Shown: positions 43,157-51,172 of the stretch, one piece after another
Layout of the letters: each line of letters starts with the position of its first letter
How positions within the stretch are numbered: the first letter of the stretch is position 1
The notes under the pieces: generated by a model
What the model was told of the DNA's origin: nothing
Seen by the model: only the letters and a program-made list of their open reading frames with translations
Database searches by the model: none
Position numbers and translations under genes: made by a program
Assembly: GCF_900107975.1 (NCBI RefSeq)
Contig: NZ_FNVF01000006.1
Coordinates: forward strand, 1-64,000
Direction: 5' to 3'
DNA length: 64,000 nt
Source of the DNA: Paenibacillus sp. UNC499MF
GTDB taxonomy: Bacteria; Bacillota; Bacilli; Paenibacillales; NBRC-103111

Positions 43157-45724
43157 ATGGACGTACCGGTGGAGGCAGTACTCCCGGAATTGCTGGACGT
43201 GCTGAGGCGGGAGCGGAACGCGGTCCTTATCGCACCTCCGGGCGCAGGCAAAACGACGCGCGTGCCGCTTGCTCTTCTTCAGGAATCCTGGCTGGACGGC
43301 AAACGCATCTTGATGCTGGAACCGAGGCGGATTGCGGCAAGGGCCGCCGCAGCTTACATGGCGTCCCTGCTGGGAGAGAAAACGGGCGAAACGGTCGGTT
43401 ACCGGATGCGCTCGGATACGAAGATCGGGCCGAAGACAAGGATCGAGGTCATTACGGAAGGGGTTCTTACCCGCATGCTCCAGCGCGATCCTTCTCTTGA
43501 AGGAGCGGGAATCGTGCTGTTCGACGAGTTTCACGAGCGGAATCTGGCGGCGGACCTGGGCCTTGCCCTCTGCCTGCAATCCCAGTCTCTGCTGCGGGAA
43601 GACCTGAAGCTTCTGGTCATGTCCGCGACATTGGAAGCCGACGGAGTCGCGGCGCTGATGAACGGCGCCCCCGTCGTCACGAGCGAGGGCAGAATGTATC
43701 CGGTCGAAACCCGTTACAGGCGGGACCCCGTCAAAGGGTCCGTGGAAGCGGCCGTCCTGGATACGGTTCTGCAAGCCTGGCACGAGGAGGAAGGGGATCT
43801 GCTCGTGTTTTTGCCGGGAGCGCCTGAAATACGGCGCGTGGAAAAAACACTCGCCGCCCGTCTCCCTGCCGGGCAGGCTCTCGTTGCGCCGCTGTACCGC
43901 AGTCTGACGCCGGAGCAGCAGGACCGGGCAATTGCGCCCGATCCGCAGGGAAGGCGCAAGATCGTGCTGGCGACGACGATCGCCGAGACGAGCCTTACCG
44001 TCGAAGGCGTGCGCATCGTCGTCGACAGCGGGCTCGCGCGCGTGCCGCGCTTTTCGCCGCGCACCGGCATGAGCCGCCTGGAGACGGCCGCGGTTTCGCG
44101 CGCCTCCGCCGATCAGCGGCGCGGCCGTGCGGGGCGTCTTGCGCCGGGCGTCTGCTACCGGCTGTGGACGGAGCAGGAGGAGAGGCGTCTCGCTCCCGCC
44201 GGGCGGCCCGAAATGGCCGAGGCGGATCTGGCGCCGCTGGCGCTCGATCTCGCCGTATGGGGAGCCCGGCCGGACGAGCTGGCCTGGCTCGACGCGCCTC
44301 CGGCCGCCGCTTACGCCCAGGCGTGCGGCCTGCTCCGCAGGCTCGGTGCGCTGGACGAAGCGGGCGCCGTCACCGCTCACGGCCGCAGGATGGCGGAGCT
44401 CGGCCTGCACCCGCGGCTCGCGCACATGGCGCTGCAGGCGCTTCCGCTGGGCGCGGGCGGGCTGGCCTGCGAGCTGGCGGCGCTGCTCGGCGAGCGGGAT
44501 ATTCTCCGCGGCACGCCGTCGGCCCGGGATGCGGACCTGCGGCTGCGGGCCGAAGCTCTGCGGGCCTATTCCAGCCAGGGGCGCGGAGCGAAGCGGGCCC
44601 CGCAAAGCGGCGGCTCGACCGGCGCTCCTCCTGCGGAGCCGGAAGGCTTCGCGGCCGGGAGCGGGCCGGCAGGCGCGGATGTTTCCGTGCTGCGCCGTCT
44701 CGGAGCGGAGGCGGCCCGCTGGAAGCGCGAGCTGGGCGTTCCGGAGGGCGAATCCGGCGGTACGGAACGGACGGGCCTGCTGCTCGCGTTCGCTTTTCCC
44801 GACCGCATTGCCGGACAGCGTTCGCCCGGACGGTTTACGCTCAGCAGCGGCAGAGGGGCCGCGCTGCCCGATATGCAGCGCCTCTCGGCGGAGCCTTGGC
44901 TGGTCTGCGCCGATCTGGACGATCAGGGCGCGGAAAGTACCGTTTACTTGGCGGCTCCCGTCGGACTGGACGAGCTTGAGGAGCATTTTGCCCATGAAAT
45001 CGCCGAGGACATTTCGGTGTATTGGGACCGGCAGGCTCAAGCCGTACGGGCCCGGAAAAAAACATCGCTCGGCTTGCTGACCCTACGGGAGATCACCGTT
45101 GCCGCGCCGGATCCGGAGCTTACGCGGAATGCCCTGCTTCAGGGGATCAGAAGCCAAGGGCTGGAAGTGCTGGTTTGGAGCAAGGCGGCGAAACAGCTGC
45201 GCGAGCGTCTGAGCTTTATGGCCCTTCACGATGACCGGTGGCCGGATGTTACCGACGAAGCTCTGCTTGCTTCTCTGGAAGAGTGGCTGGGGCCGCATGT
45301 ATACGGCATGAAAAACCGGGGAGACCTCCAGCGTCTGAACCTCGTGACGGTGCTGGAAGCCATGCTCACATGGGAAGAGCGGAGACTGCTGGACGAACAG
45401 GCGCCTACGCATCTGTCCGTGCCCAGCGGTTCCCGCATCCCGGTCGATTACAGCATGCCGGAAGCCCCCGCCCTGTACGTCCGTCTTCAGGAAATGTTCG
45501 GGCTTCAGGCTACGCCTGCCGTCGGCGGCGGACGCGTCCCCTTGACCCTGCACCTGCTTTCTCCGGCACAGCGGCCCGTACAGGTTACGCGCGATCTGGA
45601 AAGCTTTTGGAAAGAAGCTTATTTCGAGGTTAAAAAAGATCTCAAAGGCCGCTACCCGAAGCATTACTGGCCGGACAATCCGCTTGAAGCGATTCCGACC
45701 AGCCGGGCGAAGCCACGCAAATAG
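43157..45724 (+). CDS. hrpB: ATP-dependent helicase HrpB
   Basis: An 855-residue DEAH/RHA-type helicase of the HrpB family. The Walker A motif is PPGAGKTT (residues 27-34), the DEAH-box equivalent is DEFHER near residue 122, motif III is SATLE, and TTIAETSLTVEGVRIVVDSGLAR with the following ADQRRGRAGRLAPGVCYRLW are motifs V and VI. The C-terminal third is the HrpB-specific region with a conserved LxxYPKHYWPDNP-type end (GRYPKHYWPDNPLEAIPTSR). The cellular role in Firmicutes is not settled; RNA processing is assumed. The central part is very GC-rich. GGGGGA provides the ribosome site. Confidence 0.93.
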   Translation: MDVPVEAVLPELLDVLRRERNAVLIAPPGAGKTTRVPLALLQESWLDGKRILMLEPRRIAARAAAAYMASLLGEKTGETVGYRMRSDTKIGPKTRIEVITEGVLTRMLQRDPSLEGAGIVLFDEFHERNLAADLGLALCLQSQSLLREDLKLLVMSATLEADGVAALMNGAPVVTSEGRMYPVETRYRRDPVKGSVEAAVLDTVLQAWHEEEGDLLVFLPGAPEIRRVEKTLAARLPAGQALVAPLYRSLTPEQQDRAIAPDPQGRRKIVLATTIAETSLTVEGVRIVVDSGLARVPRFSPRTGMSRLETAAVSRASADQRRGRAGRLAPGVCYRLWTEQEERRLAPAGRPEMAEADLAPLALDLAVWGARPDELAWLDAPPAAAYAQACGLLRRLGALDEAGAVTAHGRRMAELGLHPRLAHMALQALPLGAGGLACELAALLGERDILRGTPSARDADLRLRAEALRAYSSQGRGAKRAPQSGGSTGAPPAEPEGFAAGSGPAGADVSVLRRLGAEAARWKRELGVPEGESGGTERTGLLLAFAFPDRIAGQRSPGRFTLSSGRGAALPDMQRLSAEPWLVCADLDDQGAESTVYLAAPVGLDELEEHFAHEIAEDISVYWDRQAQAVRARKKTSLGLLTLREITVAAPDPELTRNALLQGIRSQGLEVLVWSKAAKQLRERLSFMALHDDRWPDVTDEALLASLEEWLGPHVYGMKNRGDLQRLNLVTVLEAMLTWEERRLLDEQAPTHLSVPSGSRIPVDYSMPEAPALYVRLQEMFGLQATPAVGGGRVPLTLHLLSPAQRPVQVTRDLESFWKEAYFEVKKDLKGRYPKHYWPDNPLEAIPTSRAKPRK

Positions 45725-45757
45725 TCCGAGTACACATATAGAAAAAGAGGTGTGTCC

Positions 45758-46216
45758 ATGAATGAACAAGCGGCCATCCGGCTGATCCGGCACGATGAGC
45801 TGGACCAGCTTCTGGAGCTGTACCGGCAGCTGAATACGGAGGACCCGGTTATCCCTCCAAGCGAAGAACTGGATCGGCAGTGGAGCGACATGTTCCATGA
45901 TCCGGGCATGAAGTTTGTCGTTGCGGAGGACCAGGGGAAGCTGGCAGCCGTATGCGTGCTTGTCATCGTCCGGAACCTGACCCGCGGCGGTCGCCCTTTC
46001 GGGCTGATTGAGAATGTCGTAACCAGCGAGAATCACCGGAAAAAAGGCTACGGCAGTCTGATTTTGCAAAAGGCGCTGGATTTGGCCCGGGTAGCGGACT
46101 GTTACAAAGTGATGCTGCTGACCAGTTCCAAAGAGGACGCGACGCTGCGTTTTTACGAGAAGAACGGGTTTGAAAAAGACGTCAAAACCGGCTTTATCTC
46201 TTATTTGTGGGAATAG
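45758..46216 (+). CDS. GNAT family N-acetyltransferase
   Basis: A 152-residue acetyltransferase. Motif A (acetyl-CoA binding) is IENVVTSENHRKKGYGSLILQKALDLA with the R/QxxGxG/A signature as RKKGYG, and the C-terminal motif B is YKVMLLTSSKEDATLRFYEKNGF. The substrate is unknown. ATG at 45758 (MNEQAAIRLIR) is preferred to a GTG two codons earlier; AGAGGTG precedes it. It begins 33 bases after hrpB and may be co-transcribed with it. Confidence 0.88.
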   Translation: MNEQAAIRLIRHDELDQLLELYRQLNTEDPVIPPSEELDRQWSDMFHDPGMKFVVAEDQGKLAAVCVLVIVRNLTRGGRPFGLIENVVTSENHRKKGYGSLILQKALDLARVADCYKVMLLTSSKEDATLRFYEKNGFEKDVKTGFISYLWE

Positions 46217-46369
46217 AATGGCTGGAACGGGAGAGCCGGGACGGAAGAACTGCCGAGGCAATCTTACCTGATGCAGGCGATGATTTGCCGGTATTTCGGT
46301 ACGGCCGGCCGGAAGTCCCATGCTCGAACGAACCACGTTTTAAGTTACGCAAGAAATGGAGGGACCGCT

Positions 46370-47200
46370 GTGTTTAGAAAGCGGATAGGGCAAGCGATTG
46401 CGGCGGGAGTTCTGTTATGGGGGCTAACCGCATGCTCGAACGGGCAAACCGGTACTCTGGCCGGTAAACCGGAGGCAGGCAAGGAAGCGGATGGAAAGAG
46501 GGCGGAACTTACGGTTTCCGCCGCGGCCAGTCTGAAGGATGCGCTGGAGGAGATCGGCCGGCGTTACGAAAGTGCGAACGGCGGCGTTAAGCTGCTTTAT
46601 AATTTCGGGTCTTCAGGGACTCTGCAGAAACAGATCGAGCAGGGAGCTCCCGCGGACATTTTCCTTTCGGCGGGGGTGCCGCAAATGGAGGCTCTGCTGG
46701 ATAAGCAGCTCATCGACAAGAACCATTCCGGCGTTCTGCTAACCAACGAGCTGGTCCTGATCGTGCCGGAGGATGCGAAAGCGGCCGTCTCCGGTCCGGA
46801 AGATCTTTTGAAAGAAGCGGTGAAGAAGATTGCGGTCGGGGAGCCCAAAACGGTTCCGGCCGGCAGCTACACGCAGCAATTTTTAAACGGAGCCGGAATT
46901 TGGGATAAGCTCCAGTCCAAAATCGTGTGGACCAAGGATGTCCGGCAGGTGCTGGCCTACGTGGAGTCGGGAAATGCCGACGCGGGTTTCGTCTACAAAA
47001 CGGATGCCCTGACTTCGGGCAAGGTGAAAACGGTGTATACGGCAAAAGAAGCGGCGGGAAGTCCGCCGATCGAATATCCGGCGGGAATCGTTTCGGGCAC
47101 GAAGCAGGCGGACGAAGCCCGGAAGTTTTATGAGTATTTGTCCGGAGCGGAAGCGCGGGGCATTTTTACGAAATACGGCTTCGGCTTAAAAAGTCCCTGA
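46370..47200 (+). CDS. modA: Molybdate ABC transporter substrate-binding lipoprotein
   Basis: A 276-residue exported lipoprotein: signal peptide with lipobox LTAC near residue 22, then the ModA fold, ELTVSAAASLKDALEEIGRRYE, YNFGSSGTLQKQIEQGAPADIFLSAG, VLIVPEDAK and VESGNADAGFVYKTDAL. These are the residues that hold the tetrahedral oxyanion (the two serines in AAS and SSG). It captures molybdate, or possibly tungstate, outside the cell. GTG at 46370 with GGAGG is the chosen start; the longer frame would lose the signal peptide. ModB follows after two bases, but no ModC ATPase follows. Confidence 0.92.
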   Translation: MFRKRIGQAIAAGVLLWGLTACSNGQTGTLAGKPEAGKEADGKRAELTVSAAASLKDALEEIGRRYESANGGVKLLYNFGSSGTLQKQIEQGAPADIFLSAGVPQMEALLDKQLIDKNHSGVLLTNELVLIVPEDAKAAVSGPEDLLKEAVKKIAVGEPKTVPAGSYTQQFLNGAGIWDKLQSKIVWTKDVRQVLAYVESGNADAGFVYKTDALTSGKVKTVYTAKEAAGSPPIEYPAGIVSGTKQADEARKFYEYLSGAEARGIFTKYGFGLKSP

Positions 47201-47202
47201 AC

Positions 47203-47892
47203 ATGCCGGTGAATATGGACATGTTCTTCTCTCCCGTCTGGCTGTCGCTGAAAATCGCGCTGTTGTCGGGAGTTCTTGCCTTCGTATTCGGCGTATCGGC
47301 CGCCCGGCTCGTACATAAACGCCCGTTCAGGGGGAGGACTTTGCTGGAAACGGTCTTTATGCTGCCCCTTGTCCTGCCTCCTACGGTAATCGGCTTTTTG
47401 CTTCTGCTCGCCTTCGGACGGAGAAGCTGGATCGGCCGTCTGGCCGAATGGCTGTGGGATCAGCCGGTCATCTTCTCCTGGGGAGCTGGGGTCATCGCGG
47501 CGACGGTCGTCGCTTTTCCGCTTGTCTACCAATCGGCCAAAACGGGCTTCCAGACGATCGACCGGGATCTGGAAGGAGCCGCCCGGTCCATGGGAGCCGG
47601 CGAGTGGCAGGTTTTGTTCCGAGTTACGCTGCCCCTGGCCGGACCAGCGCTTGTGACCGCTTTTGTGCTCGGTTTTGCCCGGGCGCTGGGGGAATTCGGA
47701 GCTACGATCATGATCGCGGGAAATATTCCGGGACGGACCCAGACGGTTCCGACGGCCATTTACACCGCAGTCGATGCGGGCGACTATACGCTTGCCTGGT
47801 GCTGGACGGCGGCGATCGTCGCCTTTTCATTCCTGCTGCTTCTTGCGGGCAATTATCGCCGGAATCCCCGTGAGGGAAGCTCCGCACCCTAA
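47203..47892 (+). CDS. modB: Molybdate ABC transporter permease
   Basis: A 229-residue permease with five to six helices. The MetI/ModB fold is shown by PVWLSLKIALLSGVLAFVFG, VFMLPLVLPPTVIGFLLLLAFG and the cytoplasmic EAA loop EGAARSMGAGEWQVLFRVTLP, which docks to the ATPase. It begins two bases after modA. The ribosome site of ATG 47203 is poor, so translation may be coupled to modA or begin at the ATG four codons on. No modC is found: a terminator follows at once. The ATPase must be supplied from elsewhere in the genome if the transporter works. Confidence 0.9.
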   Translation: MPVNMDMFFSPVWLSLKIALLSGVLAFVFGVSAARLVHKRPFRGRTLLETVFMLPLVLPPTVIGFLLLLAFGRRSWIGRLAEWLWDQPVIFSWGAGVIAATVVAFPLVYQSAKTGFQTIDRDLEGAARSMGAGEWQVLFRVTLPLAGPALVTAFVLGFARALGEFGATIMIAGNIPGRTQTVPTAIYTAVDAGDYTLAWCWTAAIVAFSFLLLLAGNYRRNPREGSSAP

Positions 47893-47894
47893 AA

Positions 47895-47931
47895 AAAACC
47901 TGCCAAGGCAATGGTGCCCGGCAGGTTTTTT
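47895..47931. terminator. Bidirectional intrinsic terminator after modB
   Basis: AAAAACCTGCC/GGCAGGTTTTTT stem, T-run on each strand, between modB and the convergent DUF3817 gene. Confidence 0.85.
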
Positions 47932-47952
47932 GACGTACGTTTTTTTTAGGTG

Positions 47953-48258
47953 TCAGGACCAGTTGTCCTTCTTTAACCGGGCATCCAGCACGAATGTGCC
48001 GAACGGCAGGAAGGAGGCCAGGATGGCGATCAGCACTTTGAGAATCGACCAGCGGTGAACGAATGTGACGTGTGCGACTGCGAGCAGGAAAAGGACGAAC
48101 AGCAGTCCGTGCAAGCCTCCGACAACCGTTACGGGCTGAGGGATGTCTGCGAAGTGCTTGAGCGGCATGGCGATAAACAGCAGCAGGAGGAAGGATATTC
48201 CCTCGAGGATACCGATCACGCGCAAACGCCCGATAGGGGTACTGAGCATGGTTAACAT
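47953..48258 (-). CDS. DUF3817 small membrane protein
   Basis: A 101-residue protein with three hydrophobic helices (residues about 12-31, 40-62 and 70-90). The pattern RLRVIGILEGISFLLLLFIAMPLKHF, followed by GGLHGLLFVLFLLAVAHV and a positive C-terminus, matches DUF3817 (YdzA-like membrane family), whose function is unknown. The ATG at 48258 or the one three codons later could be the start. It is oriented convergently to modAB. Confidence 0.85.
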   Translation of the reverse strand: MLTMLSTPIGRLRVIGILEGISFLLLLFIAMPLKHFADIPQPVTVVGGLHGLLFVLFLLAVAHVTFVHRWSILKVLIAILASFLPFGTFVLDARLKKDNWS

Positions 48259-48392
48259 ACACCGCCTGTGTAAGTAAAATGTGGAAAAAGTTCCGTCTCC
48301 CTTCTTACTGTATCACAGAGGTAATCGTGCGCTCAAACAAAGCCGGCCGTTCAGGCTCCCTCAGGCCCGTCTGGAGACGGGGGAGGGGACCG

Positions 48393-50795
48393 TTATTCCA
48401 CGGTCACTACGGTATAAACGGACGGATCAAGCGCCGTGACGAACGGGGTTAACGTTCCTGCCGAGTAAAGCTGGAGCTTGTGCATCGCTCTCGTACAGGC
48501 CGTGTAGAACAGCTTCCGTTCGCTTTCGCGGCGGTAGTCTTGAGCGGAAGCGTCATAGATGAGCACCGCATCGAATTCCACCCCCTTGGCGAGATAAGCG
48601 GGGATGACCATGACGCCTTTCTCGAACGAAGGCGTATCCTTGCGGATGAGACGAAGCTCATCCAGGCCGCTCAGCGCTTCGAAGGCGCGCTCGCTTTCGG
48701 CGGCGGTTTTGCAGATGACGCCGACCGACGCGGCGCCCTCCGCCTGGAGCGCCCGGATTTCGGCCTTCATCCGGCGGACAAGCGCGTCCGTGTCGGCCCC
48801 CGTGAAAACGGCGGGTTTGCCGCCCTCCCGGTCGAACGGTTCGATCAAAGCGCCGTCCTTCAGCATGCCGCGCGTGAACTCGACAATCTCCTTAGTCGAC
48901 CGGTAGCTGCGGTGCAGCACGATTTGCTCCGTCTCGCCTGGACCGTACAAGTCCGCGACGGGCGTGCTGCCCTCCAGCGTGGTCGCCTGGGCGAACACGG
49001 CCTGGTTGAAATCGCCGAGCACGGTCATGCGGCAGCGGGGGAAGAGCCTTTTCAGAAATTCGAACTGAAAAGGGGAGTAGTCCTGGGCTTCGTCGATCAG
49101 AACGTGCCGGACGATCGTGTTGGTACGGAAGCCTTCGGTCAGTTCCTGCAAGTACAGGAAAGGAGTCGCGTCTTCGTACGGCAGAGCGCCCCGGTTCATC
49201 CGGTCCAGCGTGTACGCGCAGATTTCATCCCACTCGGCAGGAAGGCCGTCCCGGTCCACGGCGGTCTCCCCGGGAACGGCAAGATCCGCCGCGGCGGCTG
49301 CCCGGTGCAGGGACTGAAGCAGCGGCTTGTTCTCGTACAGCTGCCGGTACAGGCCGGGAACATCGACGAAGCGGAGCCGCTTTACCCGTGTCCGCAGGGG
49401 CTTGAAATGCTCCCGGACGATCATCTTGCGCAGAAGCTGCTCTTCCACGTCCGCATCGTCGAAGCTTTCGGCGCGTCCCCGCCGTTTGCGGAGCTGGTTG
49501 TAGGCGCGCTGGTACTGCTCTTTGTCGAGGAAATCAAGCTCGTCGCGGACCCAGTCTTCCTGCATCTCCCGCTCCTGATACGCCGCAAGCTCTTCCAGCA
49601 GCCATTCCTTCATAAGCTCGATGCGGTTGGCCAGGCGGATGGAAGCGTCATAGCCGTAGAAGTGGTCCGATAAAGCTTGACGGGACACGATCACCTGATC
49701 CTGGAAAACGATGTCTTTGAACAGCATATGCTCCTTCAGGAGCTGATCTTTATACGCTTGAATGACATGCAGGAAGCGGGAGGAAGCCTTGTACCGGATT
49801 CCGCTCAATCTAGCGGCATAGCCCGGAGTTTCTTCATCCGCCAGCACATATTCGATCTGATCGAACGGATCCTCGATTTTGAACCGCCGGCCGAGCCGGT
49901 GATGCAGATATTCCTGGAACGTCGTCTGCTGCATGTTCTCCTCGCCAAGCTCCGGCAAAACGGTGGACACGTAGCTGTTGAAAAGCGGGTTCGGTGAAAA
50001 CAGCACCATCTGGTCGGCGGTCAGCGTTTTCCGGTGTTTGTACAGCAGATAGGCGACCCGCTGTAGAGCCGCGGACGTTTTGCCGCTGCCTGCCGCGCCT
50101 TGTACGATAAGCATCCGCGAGTTATCGTTGCGGATAATGCGGTTCTGCTCCTTCTGGATGGTGGCGACAATCGTTTTCATCTGGGAGCCCGCCCCTTTGC
50201 TGAGCACCTGCTGGAGCAGTTCGTCGCCGATCATCAGCCCCGTATCAAACAGAAAATGAATGCGGCCGTCGCGGATAATAAACTGGCGCTTCAGTTCGAT
50301 TTCGCCCTCTACAAGACCTCCGGGCGTATGGTATTCGCCCGGACCGAGTGCGTAGTCGTAATAAAGGCTGGCGACAGGGGTACGCCAATCGTAGACAAGG
50401 AAGGTTTCGCCGTCTTCGTCGAGAAAGGAAGATACGCCGACGTACACGCGCTCGGTCCGGCTCGAGCCGTCTTCTTTAAAATCAATCCGCCCGAAATAAG
50501 GGGAGGGGAGCAGACGGTTCATCCGGTCGGCCAGCTTCTTGAGCTGCCGGTGGGTTCTCTCTCTCTCGGATAAAACTTCGGCCTGCTGCCTCAAGCTGAG
50601 GTACGTATCCAGGATATCGTCGTCATGAGCCAGATTGACGGTCACTTCATCCCAGAAATGCTTGCGGATATCGACGACCTGCGATTTGAGCTGCCCGACA
50701 TCGGGTTCGATTTTCTCCAGCTGCTGCCGCAGCTTATTTCTGACGAGATCGACCCTTTGCTGTTCGTGCTGCCATTCTTCTTTGGAAACCGACAA
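48393..50795 (-). CDS. helD: RNA polymerase recycling motor HelD
   Basis: An 800-residue UvrD-like ATPase of the HelD family, which enters the RNA polymerase channels and releases stalled polymerase from DNA. The N-terminal 60 residues form a coiled coil (EEWQHEQQRVDLVRNKLRQQLEK), followed by the family RTHRQLKKLADRMNRLLPSPYFGRIDF segment. Walker A is GAAGSGKTSAALQRVAYLL near residue 235, Walker B is LIDEAQDYSPFQF, and motif VI-like sequence lies in FYTACTRAMHKLQLY. Related HelD proteins confer rifamycin tolerance in actinobacteria; the Firmicute class seen here is mainly a recycling factor. It has its own AAGGAGGG ribosome site. Confidence 0.92.
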   Translation of the reverse strand: MSVSKEEWQHEQQRVDLVRNKLRQQLEKIEPDVGQLKSQVVDIRKHFWDEVTVNLAHDDDILDTYLSLRQQAEVLSERERTHRQLKKLADRMNRLLPSPYFGRIDFKEDGSSRTERVYVGVSSFLDEDGETFLVYDWRTPVASLYYDYALGPGEYHTPGGLVEGEIELKRQFIIRDGRIHFLFDTGLMIGDELLQQVLSKGAGSQMKTIVATIQKEQNRIIRNDNSRMLIVQGAAGSGKTSAALQRVAYLLYKHRKTLTADQMVLFSPNPLFNSYVSTVLPELGEENMQQTTFQEYLHHRLGRRFKIEDPFDQIEYVLADEETPGYAARLSGIRYKASSRFLHVIQAYKDQLLKEHMLFKDIVFQDQVIVSRQALSDHFYGYDASIRLANRIELMKEWLLEELAAYQEREMQEDWVRDELDFLDKEQYQRAYNQLRKRRGRAESFDDADVEEQLLRKMIVREHFKPLRTRVKRLRFVDVPGLYRQLYENKPLLQSLHRAAAAADLAVPGETAVDRDGLPAEWDEICAYTLDRMNRGALPYEDATPFLYLQELTEGFRTNTIVRHVLIDEAQDYSPFQFEFLKRLFPRCRMTVLGDFNQAVFAQATTLEGSTPVADLYGPGETEQIVLHRSYRSTKEIVEFTRGMLKDGALIEPFDREGGKPAVFTGADTDALVRRMKAEIRALQAEGAASVGVICKTAAESERAFEALSGLDELRLIRKDTPSFEKGVMVIPAYLAKGVEFDAVLIYDASAQDYRRESERKLFYTACTRAMHKLQLYSAGTLTPFVTALDPSVYTVVTVE

Positions 50796-50852
50796 GAAAA
50801 CCCCTCCTTAAAGGTGAAAGAACAACCCGCATAAGCGGAAATGAAAAAAAAG

Positions 50853-50881
50853 TTGACAAAGCTGTGCAAAGGTGATACGAT
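50853..50881 (+). promoter_or_regulatory. Strong promoter in the helD/beta-lactamase-like gap
   Basis: TTGACA at 50853-50858 and TACGAT at 50876-50881 with a 17-base spacer, pointing right. The nearest downstream gene begins almost 290 bases later, and two terminator-like hairpins lie between. Confidence 0.7.
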
Positions 50882-50887
50882 ATGATT

Positions 50888-51004
50888 AGATAAAAGCGCT
50901 CAATACGTTTAATTACTAGTATTGATAGCGGTTTTTTATTTTACCATCTAACTTCAATTAAATCAATCATGTTTTAAGCCGTCAGGATAACTGGCGGCTT
51001 TTTT
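50888..51004 (+). ncRNA. Candidate small RNA (about 45 or 117 nt)
   Basis: Downstream of a consensus-like promoter there is no open frame beyond a few codons. A first hairpin (CGCT-CAATAC / GTATTG-AT-AGCG, 50897-50930) is followed by six T residues, and a second (AAGCCG-CAG / CTG-CGGCTT, 50976-51000) is again followed by T residues. This gives two alternative 3' ends. It could be a free small RNA, or an attenuated leader for the serine-hydrolase gene downstream. No known riboswitch class was recognised. Confidence 0.55.
50976..51004 (+). terminator. Intrinsic terminator of the candidate small RNA
   Basis: An AAGCCGTCAG/CTGGCGGCTT stem with one G-T or mismatch pair and six T residues. Confidence 0.85.
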
Positions 51005-51172
51005 GATTTTTTCCATATAAAGGCGGGGCGATAAAAAGCTGAACCGGCCCCGGCGCATGTGACGAATTTGTAAGCCGGAGATAAGCATTTTGCAAGGAAA
51101 ATCGATGGGTTCGTTCTCCAGGTCAACTTAAAATATTCCTATATACGGAAATAGGATCACGAAGGAGACTGG

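Noticed and set aside
43130-45040. 636-codon minus-strand frame opposite hrpB
   Set aside because: hrpB on the plus strand has all helicase motifs; the antisense frame is a GC-rich shadow.
46217-46369. Molybdenum-cofactor riboswitch before modA
   Set aside because: I looked for the conserved Moco motif elements and saw none in this 150-base gap.
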